NCBI RefSeq assembly: GCF_004570345.1
Contig: NZ_SPQM01000009.1
Coordinates: forward strand, 1-64,000
Origin: Blastococcus sp. CT_GayMR20
GTDB lineage: Bacteria > Actinomycetota > Actinomycetes > Mycobacteriales > Geodermatophilaceae
Direction of reading: 5' to 3'
DNA length: 64,000 nt
The notes under the pieces were generated by a model. That model was given only the letters and a program-made list of their open reading frames with translations, searched no databases and was not told the origin of the DNA. Position numbers and translations under genes: made by a program. Below, piece after piece: positions 32,929 to 41,994 of this stretch (position 1 is the stretch's first letter; every line of letters begins with the position of its first letter).

Positions 32929-34293
32929 GTGAGCACGGAGAATCCGGTCACGGCTGCCCCTCCTGCCCGGGTGCCGTCCGCTGCCCTGCGCCCTGCGCGC
33001 ACCGTCGTCCGCTGGGCGGTGCGTCACGGGTTGCCCGCCGTCTACCTCGAGCGCGGCGCCCGCCACGGTGAACCGCTCGGCCGGCTGCTCCGCGACGGCG
33101 GGGTGCGCAACGAGCCTCACGCCCTCTACGAGCAGCTTCGCGCCCGCGGCCCCTTGACGACCGGCAGCCTCGGCCCGGTGACGACATCGCACCCGGTCGC
33201 CGGGGAAGTCCTCCGCTCGGACCGCTTCGGTGTCGGCTGGCACTGGTCCGCGGCCCCGGCACCGATCCGCTGGGCACTGCGGTTCGGCGACGACCCGGAC
33301 GCGACCGGGGTCGCGGAGCCACCGTCCATGCTCGTCGTGGACCCACCGGACCACACCCGCTTCCGGCGGCTGGTGAACCGGGCCTTCACCCCGCGGGCGA
33401 CCGCCGCCTTCGAGCCCGCCGTCCGGCGCACCGCGGATGCGCTGCTCGACGCCCTCGAACTGCGGTCGGCTGGTGTCGACGGCGAGGTGGACCTCGTCGA
33501 GACGTACGCCGCACAGCTGCCCGTCCTCGTCATCGCCGACCTGCTGGGCGTGCCCGCCGAGCGCCGGGTCGACTTCCTGCGGTGGGGCGCCGCCGCGGCC
33601 GCGACGCTGGACCCCGGCCTCCCCTTCCGCCGGTACGTGGCGTCCGAACGCGCCCTGCGGGCGATGCACGCCTTCCTCCGGGGGCACTTCGCCCGGTTGC
33701 GTCGGGACCCGGGCGAGGACCTGGTCAGCCGGCTGGTCGGTCTTCCCGAGGAGGAGGCGTTGACCGAGCGCGAGCTGCACGCGACCGTGATGCTGCTCCT
33801 GGGGGCCGGCTTCGAGACGACGATGAACCTGCTCGGCAACGCTGTCGTGCTGCTGGACGCCCACCGCGACCAGTGGGACGCCCTGCGGGCCGACCCCACC
33901 GGCTGGGACGGGGCGGTGGAGGAGGTCCTGCGCCACGACAGCCCGGTGCAGATCACCGGCCGGACCGCCAAGGACGACGTCGAGCTGGCGGGCCGCCACG
34001 TGCGCGCGGGCGCCCGGGTGACGGTGCTGCTCGGCGCCGCCAACCGCGACCCGGAGGTCTTCCCCGACCCGGCCCGGTTCGACATCGGCCGCGCCAATGC
34101 CCGTGACCACCTCGCCTTCTCGGCCGGGATCCACTACTGCGTCGGTGCCGGCCTGGCCCGGATGGAGGCCACGATCGGCCTGCGTGCGCTCACCGAGCGG
34201 TTCCCGAGGCTGCGGGTCAGCGGCCGCCCGGTGCGCCGGGACCTGCAGACACTGCGCGGCTTCGAGGTCCTCCCCGTCAGCCTGCGGGGGTGA
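32929..34293 (+). CDS. Cytochrome P450
   Basis: 454 aa from GTG 32929. Heme-binding loop FSAGIHYCVGAGLAR with Cys404, I-helix oxygen-activation motif GAGFETT, K-helix ExxR in EEVLRHDSP. Soluble bacterial class; needs ferredoxin and reductase, neither nearby. Substrate unknown. The last 17 bp overlap the 3' end of cysN on the other strand. Confidence 0.93.
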   Translation: MSTENPVTAAPPARVPSAALRPARTVVRWAVRHGLPAVYLERGARHGEPLGRLLRDGGVRNEPHALYEQLRARGPLTTGSLGPVTTSHPVAGEVLRSDRFGVGWHWSAAPAPIRWALRFGDDPDATGVAEPPSMLVVDPPDHTRFRRLVNRAFTPRATAAFEPAVRRTADALLDALELRSAGVDGEVDLVETYAAQLPVLVIADLLGVPAERRVDFLRWGAAAAATLDPGLPFRRYVASERALRAMHAFLRGHFARLRRDPGEDLVSRLVGLPEEEALTERELHATVMLLLGAGFETTMNLLGNAVVLLDAHRDQWDALRADPTGWDGAVEEVLRHDSPVQITGRTAKDDVELAGRHVRAGARVTVLLGAANRDPEVFPDPARFDIGRANARDHLAFSAGIHYCVGAGLARMEATIGLRALTERFPRLRVSGRPVRRDLQTLRGFEVLPVSLRG

Positions 34294-35578
34294 GCATCCC
34301 GGCGCCGACCGTGGCGTTGGTCGCCTCGTCGATCAGGATGAAGCGACCGGTGACCCGGTTGCGGGTGTAGTCGTCGACGAACAGCGGCTGGGTGACCCTC
34401 AACTTCACGCGCCCGATGTCGTTGAGCCCGAGCTCGCCGGCGTCGGGGTCGCGGTGCAGCGTGTTCACGTCCAGCCGGTAGGCCAGTTCCTTGACCATCC
34501 CGCGGACCGTCCGCGTCGTGTGCTTGATCGCGATCCGCTGCCGCGGCCGCAGCGGCTCGTCGGCCATCCAGCAGACCAGCGCGTCGACGTCCTGGGTGGC
34601 GACGGGTGCGTTGGCGGGCCGGCAGATCAGGTCGCCCCGGGAGACGTCGACGTCGTCCTCGAGCCGGACGGTGACCGCCATGGGCGGGAAGGCCTCGTCC
34701 ACGGGGCCGCGGGGGCCGTCGATCCCGGCGATCCGGGTGGTCAGGCCGCTGGGCAGCACCTGCACCTCGTCGCCGGGGCGGAGCACACCGCTGGCCACCG
34801 TGCCGGCGTAACCGCGGTAGTCGTGGAACGCGTCCGACTGCGGGCGGATGACGTACTGCACCGGGAAGCGTGGGTCGACCAGGTTGCGGTCGCTGGCGAC
34901 GTGCACGTGCTCGAGGTGGTGCAGCAGCGTCGTCCCCTCGTACCAGGGGGTGTTCGGCGAGTGGGTGACCACGTTGTCGCCGTTCAGCGCCGAGATGGGG
35001 ACGACGGTGAGGTCGGGGATGTTCAGCTTGGCGGCGAAGGCGCTGAACTCGTCGCGGATCTGCTCGTAGACGTCCTCGGACCAGTCGACGAGGTCCATCT
35101 TGTTGACCGCCACGACCAGGTGGGGCACGCGCAGCAGCGAGGCGAGGAACGCGTGCCGGCGGCTCTGCTCCAGCATTCCCTTGCGGGCGTCGACCAGGAC
35201 GATCGCCAGGTCGGCGGTGGAGGCCCCGGTGACCATGTTCCGCGTGTACTGCACGTGGCCCGGGGTGTCGGCGAGGATGAACGTGCGCCGCGGCGTGCTG
35301 AAGTACCGGTAGGCGACGTCGATCGTGATGCCCTGCTCGCGCTCGGCGCGCAGCCCGTCGGTCAGCAGCGCGAGGTCGACGTAGTCGCCCTTGCTCGCGC
35401 GCTCGACCGCCTCGTACTGGTCCTCGAAGATCGCCTTGCTGTCGTAGAGCAGCCGGCCGATCAGCGTGCTCTTGCCGTCGTCGACGGACCCGGCGGTGGC
35501 GATCCGGAGGATGTCCTTGCGTGCGAGCACCCTGTCGTGCGCCTGCTCGGCGAGCGGTGAGTGCAGTGGGACCGCCAT
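34277..35578 (-). CDS. cysN: Sulfate adenylyltransferase subunit 1 (GTPase)
   Basis: 433 aa. EF-Tu-like GTPase: P-loop GSVDDGKST (30-38), DTPGH (104-108), NKMD (159-162), followed by two beta-barrel domains. GTP hydrolysis drives CysD to make adenosine phosphosulfate from sulfate and ATP. There is no fused APS kinase (CysC) domain. The ATG overlaps the cysD stop by one base. Confidence 0.95.
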   Translation of the reverse strand: MAVPLHSPLAEQAHDRVLARKDILRIATAGSVDDGKSTLIGRLLYDSKAIFEDQYEAVERASKGDYVDLALLTDGLRAEREQGITIDVAYRYFSTPRRTFILADTPGHVQYTRNMVTGASTADLAIVLVDARKGMLEQSRRHAFLASLLRVPHLVVAVNKMDLVDWSEDVYEQIRDEFSAFAAKLNIPDLTVVPISALNGDNVVTHSPNTPWYEGTTLLHHLEHVHVASDRNLVDPRFPVQYVIRPQSDAFHDYRGYAGTVASGVLRPGDEVQVLPSGLTTRIAGIDGPRGPVDEAFPPMAVTVRLEDDVDVSRGDLICRPANAPVATQDVDALVCWMADEPLRPRQRIAIKHTTRTVRGMVKELAYRLDVNTLHRDPDAGELGLNDIGRVKLRVTQPLFVDDYTRNRVTGRFILIDEATNATVGAGMLTPAG

Positions 35579-36498
35579 CAGAAGTAGCCCTCCTTCTTCC
35601 GGTCCTCCATGGCGGCGTCGCTGACCTTGTCGTCCCCACGGGTGGCGCCGCGCTCGGTCATGCGGGTCACCGCGATCTCGGCGATGACCTCCTCGACGGT
35701 GGTCGCCTCCGACAGGACCGCGGCGGTCAGGTTGGCGTCGCCCACGGTGCGGTAGCGGACGGTCTCCCGGCGGACCTGCTCGCCGTCCTTCGGCCGGATG
35801 AACTCGTTGACCGCGTAGAGCATCCCCTGTCGCTCGACGACGTCGCGTTCCTGCGCGAGGTACAGCGGGGGGATCGCGACGTTCTCGCGGAGGATGTACT
35901 GCCAGATGTCGAGCTCGGTCCAGTTCGACAGCGGGAAGACCCGGATCGACTCGCCGAGGTGGATCCGGCCGTTGTAGAGGTCCCAGATCTCCGGGCGCTG
36001 GTTCTTCGGGTCCCACTGGCCGAACTCGTCGCGGAAGGAGAACACCCGCTCCTTCGCCCGCGCCTTGTCCTCGTCGCGCCGTGCGCCGCCGAACAGGGCC
36101 GTGAACCCGTGCTCCTCCACCGCGTCGAGCAGCACAGGCGTCTGGATGCGGTTGCGGGAGCCGTTGGGCTCCTCCTTGACCGTGCCGGCGGCGATGGCGT
36201 CCGGAACGGAGGCGACGATCAGCTGGACGCCGAGCTCGGCCACCCGCTTGTCGCGGAACTCCAGCACGTCGGGGAAGTTCAGCCCGGTGTCCACGTGCAT
36301 CACCGGGAACGGGATGCGGGCCGGGGCGAAGGCCTTGCGGGCCAGCTCCAGCATCACGATGGAGTCCTTGCCGCCGGAGAAGAGCAGCACGGGGCGCTCC
36401 AGCTCGGCCACGACCTCGCGGATCACGTGGATGGACTCGGCCTCGAGCGTCTCGAGCTGGCTCAGCCGGTAGTCGGGCAGCGTTACCGAACTGGTCAT
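35578..36498 (-). CDS. cysD: Sulfate adenylyltransferase subunit 2
   Basis: 306 aa. PP-loop ATP pyrophosphatase motif SGGKDS (41-46), MHVDTG, GGARRDEDKARAKER and the C-terminal RKKEGYF end typical of CysD. Catalytic half of the ATP sulfurylase in assimilatory sulfate activation. An upstream GGAG ribosome site precedes ATG 36498. Confidence 0.96.
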   Translation of the reverse strand: MTSSVTLPDYRLSQLETLEAESIHVIREVVAELERPVLLFSGGKDSIVMLELARKAFAPARIPFPVMHVDTGLNFPDVLEFRDKRVAELGVQLIVASVPDAIAAGTVKEEPNGSRNRIQTPVLLDAVEEHGFTALFGGARRDEDKARAKERVFSFRDEFGQWDPKNQRPEIWDLYNGRIHLGESIRVFPLSNWTELDIWQYILRENVAIPPLYLAQERDVVERQGMLYAVNEFIRPKDGEQVRRETVRYRTVGDANLTAAVLSEATTVEEVIAEIAVTRMTERGATRGDDKVSDAAMEDRKKEGYF

Positions 36499-36557
36499 GC
36501 GCGGGGGGCTCCGGAGGTTCGACGGCAGTGCTCGGCCATGACGGCCAACCGCATCGG

Positions 36558-36580
36558 ACTGGTGCGGATTCCCGACCAGT
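36558..36580. promoter_or_regulatory. Inverted repeat between cysQ and cysD
   Basis: ACTGGT (36558-36563) and ACCAGT (36575-36580) with 11 bp between, starting 5 bp after the cysQ stop and about 60 bp before the cysD start. May be an operator or a weak terminator. Confidence 0.35.
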
Positions 36581-36585
36581 GTCCG

Positions 36586-37320
36586 CTATGACGAAGACCG
36601 CACCGCAGCCAGGATCGGTTCGGCCAGCTCCGGGCGGCAGACCACCAGGTCAGGCAGCCACGGATCGGGGTCGTTGTAGACCAGCGGGGTGCCGTCGAGT
36701 CGGCAGGTGGTGAGCCCGGCGGCACGCGCGACGGCGACCGGGGCCGCGGAGTCCCACTGGTACATGCCGCCGGCGTGCACGTAGGCGTCGACCTCGCCGC
36801 GGGCGACGGCCACGGTCTTGTAACCGGCGGAGCCGAGGGGGACGAGGTCGCCGTCGAGGGCAGCCGCGACTGCGTCGGCCTCGGCCGGGGGCCGGGTGCG
36901 GCTGACGGCGATGCGTGGCCGGGCGGCCGGGACCGCCGGGGGGACCGGCACCGCCGGGTCGGTCAGCAGGATCTCTCCGAGCGCCGGCAGGGCCACGGCG
37001 GCCGCGGCCAGCTCGCCGCCGGCCCAGAGGGCCACGTGCACCGCCCAGTCGTGGCGGCCGTCCCCGTACTCCCGGGTGCCGTCGAGCGGGTCGACGATCC
37101 AGACCCGGTCCGCGGTGAGCCGGCGCCGGTCGTCGACCGCCTCCTCGCTGAACACGGCGTCGTCCGGCCGTTCCTCCGACAGGACGGCGAGGATCGCTTC
37201 CTGTGCCGCGGCGTCCCCGGCGTCCCCGAGCGCACCGCCGGTCATCTTCCCGCCGCGCAGTTCCAGCAGGACGGCCGCGGCGGCCCGGGCCGCCTCCCCG
37301 GCGACGGTGACGTCGTCCAC
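36586..37320 (-). CDS. cysQ: 3'-phosphoadenosine 5'-phosphate phosphatase / inositol monophosphatase family
   Basis: 244 aa from GTG 37320. Metal-dependent phosphatase motifs: FSEE (57-60), DPLDGT (77-82) and WDSAAP (189 on). Placement beside cysDN supports CysQ, which removes the PAP by-product of sulfate assimilation. The start follows the thioesterase stop after one base. Confidence 0.88.
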   Translation of the reverse strand: MDDVTVAGEAARAAAAVLLELRGGKMTGGALGDAGDAAAQEAILAVLSEERPDDAVFSEEAVDDRRRLTADRVWIVDPLDGTREYGDGRHDWAVHVALWAGGELAAAAVALPALGEILLTDPAVPVPPAVPAARPRIAVSRTRPPAEADAVAAALDGDLVPLGSAGYKTVAVARGEVDAYVHAGGMYQWDSAAPVAVARAAGLTTCRLDGTPLVYNDPDPWLPDLVVCRPELAEPILAAVRSSS

Positions 37321-37321
37321 G

Positions 37322-38032
37322 TCAGTCCTCGCCGAGGGCGGTCGCGTCCGACGCCATGCTCGTGGGCCCCTCCCCGCCGGAGCCGTCGGTGATCGCACCG
37401 AAGTAGGCCTCGAGCTTCTCCCGGCGGGGCGTCACGAACAGCCCCCGCGCCTCGACCAGCGGCTGGTCGGGTGCCGCGGCGAGGGCGACGGTGCCGACGA
37501 TGAGCGACTTGCGCCCGTCGCTCTCCGCCACGGAGCCGCGGAAGACCAGGGGCTCGCCGACCGGCAGGGGGCCGCGGTAGTCCAGCTCCAGGTGGGCGGT
37601 CATGCCCCAGACGCCGGCGGCGGCCGCGGTGTCCCCGAGGACCTGGTCCATGAGCAGCGCGCTCATGCCCCCGTGCACGTAGCTGGGGGGACCCTCGTAG
37701 GCGACGCCCAGCACCGCCTCCCCGGCCACCCCGTCGCCGGAGCGACGGAGCACCAGCGGTGGGGCCAGCGCGCTGCCCACCCCGGTCACGGGGTTGAAGA
37801 CCCGGCGGCCGGTCCGTACGTCGTCGAGCGCGGACAGCTGCGAGGCCGGACGGCGCGCGGCGGCCAGCCGCTCGGTCACCTGGCGGACCAGCTCCGCGGC
37901 CGCGCGCACCTCGCCGGCCGGGACGGTGGTCGTCACCGACACCTCGATCAGCTCGCGCAGCGCCGTCGCGAGATCGGCTGCGGCGGCCAGCGGTTCGGTG
38001 TCGGGGATGGTCCCGGAGTCGTCCTTGGTCAC
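37322..38032 (-). CDS. PaaI-type hotdog thioesterase
   Basis: 236 aa from GTG 38032. Central hotdog domain with YEGPPSYVHGGMSALLMDQVLG (catalytic-type His-Gly-Gly) and LELDYRGPLPVGEPL. Hydrolyses an acyl-CoA; substrate unknown. An N-terminal helical extension of about 85 aa. Follows the kinase gene by 12 bp and precedes cysQ by 1 bp, so one transcription unit. Confidence 0.83.
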   Translation of the reverse strand: MTKDDSGTIPDTEPLAAAADLATALRELIEVSVTTTVPAGEVRAAAELVRQVTERLAAARRPASQLSALDDVRTGRRVFNPVTGVGSALAPPLVLRRSGDGVAGEAVLGVAYEGPPSYVHGGMSALLMDQVLGDTAAAAGVWGMTAHLELDYRGPLPVGEPLVFRGSVAESDGRKSLIVGTVALAAAPDQPLVEARGLFVTPRREKLEAYFGAITDGSGGEGPTSMASDATALGED

Positions 38033-38044
38033 GTCCGGATGCTG

Positions 38045-38732
38045 TCAGGACGGCGCGACCGGCTCCCCGCCGACCCCGGTGGCCGGCCGGTCCGCCGGGC
38101 CGGAGCGGGGGAGGCGGACGATGAAGGTCGCCCCCCTGCCCGGCGCAGTGGAGAGGTCCACGGTGCCGCCGTGCGCGGCCACGAGCGAGCTGACGATCGC
38201 CAGTCCGAGGCCGGTCCCGCCGGCCTCGCGGGTGCGCGAGGCGTCGGCCCGGTAGAAGCGCTCGAAGGCGCGTTCGGCGTCCGCGGGGTCCATGCCCGGG
38301 CCCTCGTCGGCCACCTGCAGGACCAGGCGGTCGGGATCGACGGCGTCCTGCGCCACGGTCAGCGTCACGCGGGTGCCGGGTGGGGTGTGCGTCAGCGCGT
38401 TCGTCACCAGGTTGCCGACGACCTGCCGCAGCCTGCCCTCGTCGCCCATCACCACGGGGACGTCGGTGAGCGAGTCGTCCAGGTGCAGGGCGACGGGCCG
38501 GTCGGGCTGCACGGCCGTGGCGTCGTGGACGGCGTCACCGGCGATGCCGGCGAGGTCCACCGGCCCGAAGGTGAGCGGGCGCTGCTGGTCCAGTCGGGCG
38601 AGCAGGAGGAGGTCCTCGACGAGCAGCCCCATCCGGGACCCCTCGGACTCGATGCGCTCCATCAGCCGGCGGACGTCCTCGTCGGTCCGGACGGCGCCCT
38701 GCCGGTAGAGCTCGGCGAAGCCGCGGATCGAG
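38045..38732 (-). pseudogene. Histidine kinase, left copy, truncated at the fold-back
   Basis: Encodes only the part from SIRGFAELYRQG onward: second half of the dimerisation domain and HATPase_c with N-box NLVTNALTH, DEGPGMD and GTGLGLAIV. The phospho-acceptor His segment is missing because the sequence reverses at 38732/38733. The open frame continues into antisense spacer sequence with no kinase similarity. Confidence 0.9.
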
Positions 38733-38839
38733 ACCGCCTTCCGCGCCCAGCAGATCTCGGAGGAGCAGGCCCGCAGCTCGGAGAACCGGATGCGCCGCTT
38801 CGTCGCCGACGCCAGCCACGAGCTGCGCACCCCGCTGAC
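38733..38839. other. 107-bp unique spacer at the centre of the inverted repeat
   Basis: The only sequence between the arms. On the plus strand it translates in frame with the right kinase copy: HAMP-to-HisKA linker (AQQISEEQARSSENRMRRF) and the H-box ASHELRTPL. It is thus native kinase sequence adjoining the right arm, foreign to the left arm. Confidence 0.95.
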
Positions 38840-39527
38840 CTCGATCCGCGGCTTCGCCGAGCTCTACCGGCAGGGCGCCGTCCGGACCGACGAGGACGTC
38901 CGCCGGCTGATGGAGCGCATCGAGTCCGAGGGGTCCCGGATGGGGCTGCTCGTCGAGGACCTCCTCCTGCTCGCCCGACTGGACCAGCAGCGCCCGCTCA
39001 CCTTCGGGCCGGTGGACCTCGCCGGCATCGCCGGTGACGCCGTCCACGACGCCACGGCCGTGCAGCCCGACCGGCCCGTCGCCCTGCACCTGGACGACTC
39101 GCTCACCGACGTCCCCGTGGTGATGGGCGACGAGGGCAGGCTGCGGCAGGTCGTCGGCAACCTGGTGACGAACGCGCTGACGCACACCCCACCCGGCACC
39201 CGCGTGACGCTGACCGTGGCGCAGGACGCCGTCGATCCCGACCGCCTGGTCCTGCAGGTGGCCGACGAGGGCCCGGGCATGGACCCCGCGGACGCCGAAC
39301 GCGCCTTCGAGCGCTTCTACCGGGCCGACGCCTCGCGCACCCGCGAGGCCGGCGGGACCGGCCTCGGACTGGCGATCGTCAGCTCGCTCGTGGCCGCGCA
39401 CGGCGGCACCGTGGACCTCTCCACTGCGCCGGGCAGGGGGGCGACCTTCATCGTCCGCCTCCCCCGCTCCGGCCCGGCGGACCGGCCGGCCACCGGGGTC
39501 GGCGGGGAGCCGGTCGCGCCGTCCTGA
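38733..39527 (+). CDS. Sensor histidine kinase, right copy, N-terminus missing
   Basis: 264 codable residues from the spacer to TGA at 39527. HisKA with His29 of this fragment in ASHELRTPLTS, then HATPase_c (NLVTNALTH, DEGPGMD, RFYRAD, GTGLGLAIV). The N-terminal sensor, membrane helices and most of the HAMP domain should lie upstream but are replaced by the inverted copy. ATG at 38790 is internal, not a true start. OmpR-type partner regulators usually precede such genes and would also be lost. Confidence 0.88.
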   Translation, partial: TAFRAQQISEEQARSSENRMRRFVADASHELRTPLTSIRGFAELYRQGAVRTDEDVRRLMERIESEGSRMGLLVEDLLLLARLDQQRPLTFGPVDLAGIAGDAVHDATAVQPDRPVALHLDDSLTDVPVVMGDEGRLRQVVGNLVTNALTHTPPGTRVTLTVAQDAVDPDRLVLQVADEGPGMDPADAERAFERFYRADASRTREAGGTGLGLAIVSSLVAAHGGTVDLSTAPGRGATFIVRLPRSGPADRPATGVGGEPVAPS

Positions 39528-39539
39528 CAGCATCCGGAC

Positions 39540-40250
39540 GTGACCAAGGACGACTCCGGGACCATCCCCGACACCGAACCGCTGGCCGCCGCAGCCGATC
39601 TCGCGACGGCGCTGCGCGAGCTGATCGAGGTGTCGGTGACGACCACCGTCCCGGCCGGCGAGGTGCGCGCGGCCGCGGAGCTGGTCCGCCAGGTGACCGA
39701 GCGGCTGGCCGCCGCGCGCCGTCCGGCCTCGCAGCTGTCCGCGCTCGACGACGTACGGACCGGCCGCCGGGTCTTCAACCCCGTGACCGGGGTGGGCAGC
39801 GCGCTGGCCCCACCGCTGGTGCTCCGTCGCTCCGGCGACGGGGTGGCCGGGGAGGCGGTGCTGGGCGTCGCCTACGAGGGTCCCCCCAGCTACGTGCACG
39901 GGGGCATGAGCGCGCTGCTCATGGACCAGGTCCTCGGGGACACCGCGGCCGCCGCCGGCGTCTGGGGCATGACCGCCCACCTGGAGCTGGACTACCGCGG
40001 CCCCCTGCCGGTCGGCGAGCCCCTGGTCTTCCGCGGCTCCGTGGCGGAGAGCGACGGGCGCAAGTCGCTCATCGTCGGCACCGTCGCCCTCGCCGCGGCA
40101 CCCGACCAGCCGCTGGTCGAGGCGCGGGGGCTGTTCGTGACGCCCCGCCGGGAGAAGCTCGAGGCCTACTTCGGTGCGATCACCGACGGCTCCGGCGGGG
40201 AGGGGCCCACGAGCATGGCGTCGGACGCGACCGCCCTCGGCGAGGACTGA
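39540..40250 (+). CDS. PaaI-type hotdog thioesterase (right copy)
   Basis: Same 236-aa acyl-CoA thioesterase as 37322-38032, GTG start 39540, 12 bp after the kinase stop and 1 bp before cysQ. Confidence 0.83.
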   Translation: MTKDDSGTIPDTEPLAAAADLATALRELIEVSVTTTVPAGEVRAAAELVRQVTERLAAARRPASQLSALDDVRTGRRVFNPVTGVGSALAPPLVLRRSGDGVAGEAVLGVAYEGPPSYVHGGMSALLMDQVLGDTAAAAGVWGMTAHLELDYRGPLPVGEPLVFRGSVAESDGRKSLIVGTVALAAAPDQPLVEARGLFVTPRREKLEAYFGAITDGSGGEGPTSMASDATALGED

Positions 40251-40251
40251 C

Positions 40252-40986
40252 GTGGACGACGTCACCGTCGCCGGGGAGGCGGCCCGGGCCGCCGCGGCCG
40301 TCCTGCTGGAACTGCGCGGCGGGAAGATGACCGGCGGTGCGCTCGGGGACGCCGGGGACGCCGCGGCACAGGAAGCGATCCTCGCCGTCCTGTCGGAGGA
40401 ACGGCCGGACGACGCCGTGTTCAGCGAGGAGGCGGTCGACGACCGGCGCCGGCTCACCGCGGACCGGGTCTGGATCGTCGACCCGCTCGACGGCACCCGG
40501 GAGTACGGGGACGGCCGCCACGACTGGGCGGTGCACGTGGCCCTCTGGGCCGGCGGCGAGCTGGCCGCGGCCGCCGTGGCCCTGCCGGCGCTCGGAGAGA
40601 TCCTGCTGACCGACCCGGCGGTGCCGGTCCCCCCGGCGGTCCCGGCCGCCCGGCCACGCATCGCCGTCAGCCGCACCCGGCCCCCGGCCGAGGCCGACGC
40701 AGTCGCGGCTGCCCTCGACGGCGACCTCGTCCCCCTCGGCTCCGCCGGTTACAAGACCGTGGCCGTCGCCCGCGGCGAGGTCGACGCCTACGTGCACGCC
40801 GGCGGCATGTACCAGTGGGACTCCGCGGCCCCGGTCGCCGTCGCGCGTGCCGCCGGGCTCACCACCTGCCGACTCGACGGCACCCCGCTGGTCTACAACG
40901 ACCCCGATCCGTGGCTGCCTGACCTGGTGGTCTGCCGCCCGGAGCTGGCCGAACCGATCCTGGCTGCGGTGCGGTCTTCGTCATAG
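40252..40986 (+). CDS. cysQ: PAP phosphatase CysQ (right copy)
   Basis: Same 244-aa protein as 36586-37320, with DPLDGT and WDSAAP metal/substrate motifs; GTG start 40252. Confidence 0.88.
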   Translation: MDDVTVAGEAARAAAAVLLELRGGKMTGGALGDAGDAAAQEAILAVLSEERPDDAVFSEEAVDDRRRLTADRVWIVDPLDGTREYGDGRHDWAVHVALWAGGELAAAAVALPALGEILLTDPAVPVPPAVPAARPRIAVSRTRPPAEADAVAAALDGDLVPLGSAGYKTVAVARGEVDAYVHAGGMYQWDSAAPVAVARAAGLTTCRLDGTPLVYNDPDPWLPDLVVCRPELAEPILAAVRSSS

Positions 40987-40991
40987 CGGAC

Positions 40992-41014
40992 ACTGGTCGG
41001 GAATCCGCACCAGT
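40992..41014. promoter_or_regulatory. Inverted repeat between cysQ and cysD (right copy)
   Basis: Mirror of 36558-36580: ACTGGT and ACCAGT separated by 11 bp, just after the cysQ stop. Confidence 0.35.
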
Positions 41015-41073
41015 CCGATGCGGTTGGCCGTCATGGCCGAGCACTGCCGTCGAACCTCCGGAGCCCCCCGCGC

Positions 41074-41994
41074 ATGACCAGTTCGGTAACGCTGCCCGAC
41101 TACCGGCTGAGCCAGCTCGAGACGCTCGAGGCCGAGTCCATCCACGTGATCCGCGAGGTCGTGGCCGAGCTGGAGCGCCCCGTGCTGCTCTTCTCCGGCG
41201 GCAAGGACTCCATCGTGATGCTGGAGCTGGCCCGCAAGGCCTTCGCCCCGGCCCGCATCCCGTTCCCGGTGATGCACGTGGACACCGGGCTGAACTTCCC
41301 CGACGTGCTGGAGTTCCGCGACAAGCGGGTGGCCGAGCTCGGCGTCCAGCTGATCGTCGCCTCCGTTCCGGACGCCATCGCCGCCGGCACGGTCAAGGAG
41401 GAGCCCAACGGCTCCCGCAACCGCATCCAGACGCCTGTGCTGCTCGACGCGGTGGAGGAGCACGGGTTCACGGCCCTGTTCGGCGGCGCACGGCGCGACG
41501 AGGACAAGGCGCGGGCGAAGGAGCGGGTGTTCTCCTTCCGCGACGAGTTCGGCCAGTGGGACCCGAAGAACCAGCGCCCGGAGATCTGGGACCTCTACAA
41601 CGGCCGGATCCACCTCGGCGAGTCGATCCGGGTCTTCCCGCTGTCGAACTGGACCGAGCTCGACATCTGGCAGTACATCCTCCGCGAGAACGTCGCGATC
41701 CCCCCGCTGTACCTCGCGCAGGAACGCGACGTCGTCGAGCGACAGGGGATGCTCTACGCGGTCAACGAGTTCATCCGGCCGAAGGACGGCGAGCAGGTCC
41801 GCCGGGAGACCGTCCGCTACCGCACCGTGGGCGACGCCAACCTGACCGCCGCGGTCCTGTCGGAGGCGACCACCGTCGAGGAGGTCATCGCCGAGATCGC
41901 GGTGACCCGCATGACCGAGCGCGGCGCCACCCGTGGGGACGACAAGGTCAGCGACGCCGCCATGGAGGACCGGAAGAAGGAGGGCTACTTCTGA
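41074..41994 (+). CDS. cysD: Sulfate adenylyltransferase subunit 2 (right copy)
   Basis: Same 306-aa PP-loop enzyme as 35578-36498 (SGGKDS), coupled to cysN by a one-base stop/start overlap at 41994. Confidence 0.96.
   Translation: MTSSVTLPDYRLSQLETLEAESIHVIREVVAELERPVLLFSGGKDSIVMLELARKAFAPARIPFPVMHVDTGLNFPDVLEFRDKRVAELGVQLIVASVPDAIAAGTVKEEPNGSRNRIQTPVLLDAVEEHGFTALFGGARRDEDKARAKERVFSFRDEFGQWDPKNQRPEIWDLYNGRIHLGESIRVFPLSNWTELDIWQYILRENVAIPPLYLAQERDVVERQGMLYAVNEFIRPKDGEQVRRETVRYRTVGDANLTAAVLSEATTVEEVIAEIAVTRMTERGATRGDDKVSDAAMEDRKKEGYF

Larger units (their letters stand above)
13572..38732 (+). repeat. Left arm of giant inverted repeat (at least 25,161 bp)
   Basis: Reverse complement of 38840-64000. 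The coordinates of all paired genes add to 77572, so there is no net insertion or deletion, and junction, intergenic and coding stretches compared by eye (for example 32105-32140, 24452-24489, 13572-13611, 38702-38732) are identical. The inner edge is exact: 38732 pairs with 38840, while 38733 and 38839 do not pair. The outer edge is not seen because the right arm reaches the window end. Confidence 0.97.

Noticed and set aside
34277..36016. 579-codon frame giving cysN a 146-residue N-terminal extension
   Set aside because: The extension lies inside cysD in another frame and is Arg/Pro-rich; the ATG at 35578 matches CysN family length.
38045..38830. Left kinase frame read as a complete 261-aa protein
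   Set aside because: Its first 33 codons are the antisense of the spacer, created by the fold-back junction.
38733..38839. Hairpin telomere or replication origin at the centre of the palindrome
   Set aside because: The spacer is ordinary kinase coding sequence with an H-box, and lacks any telomere-like or origin repeats.
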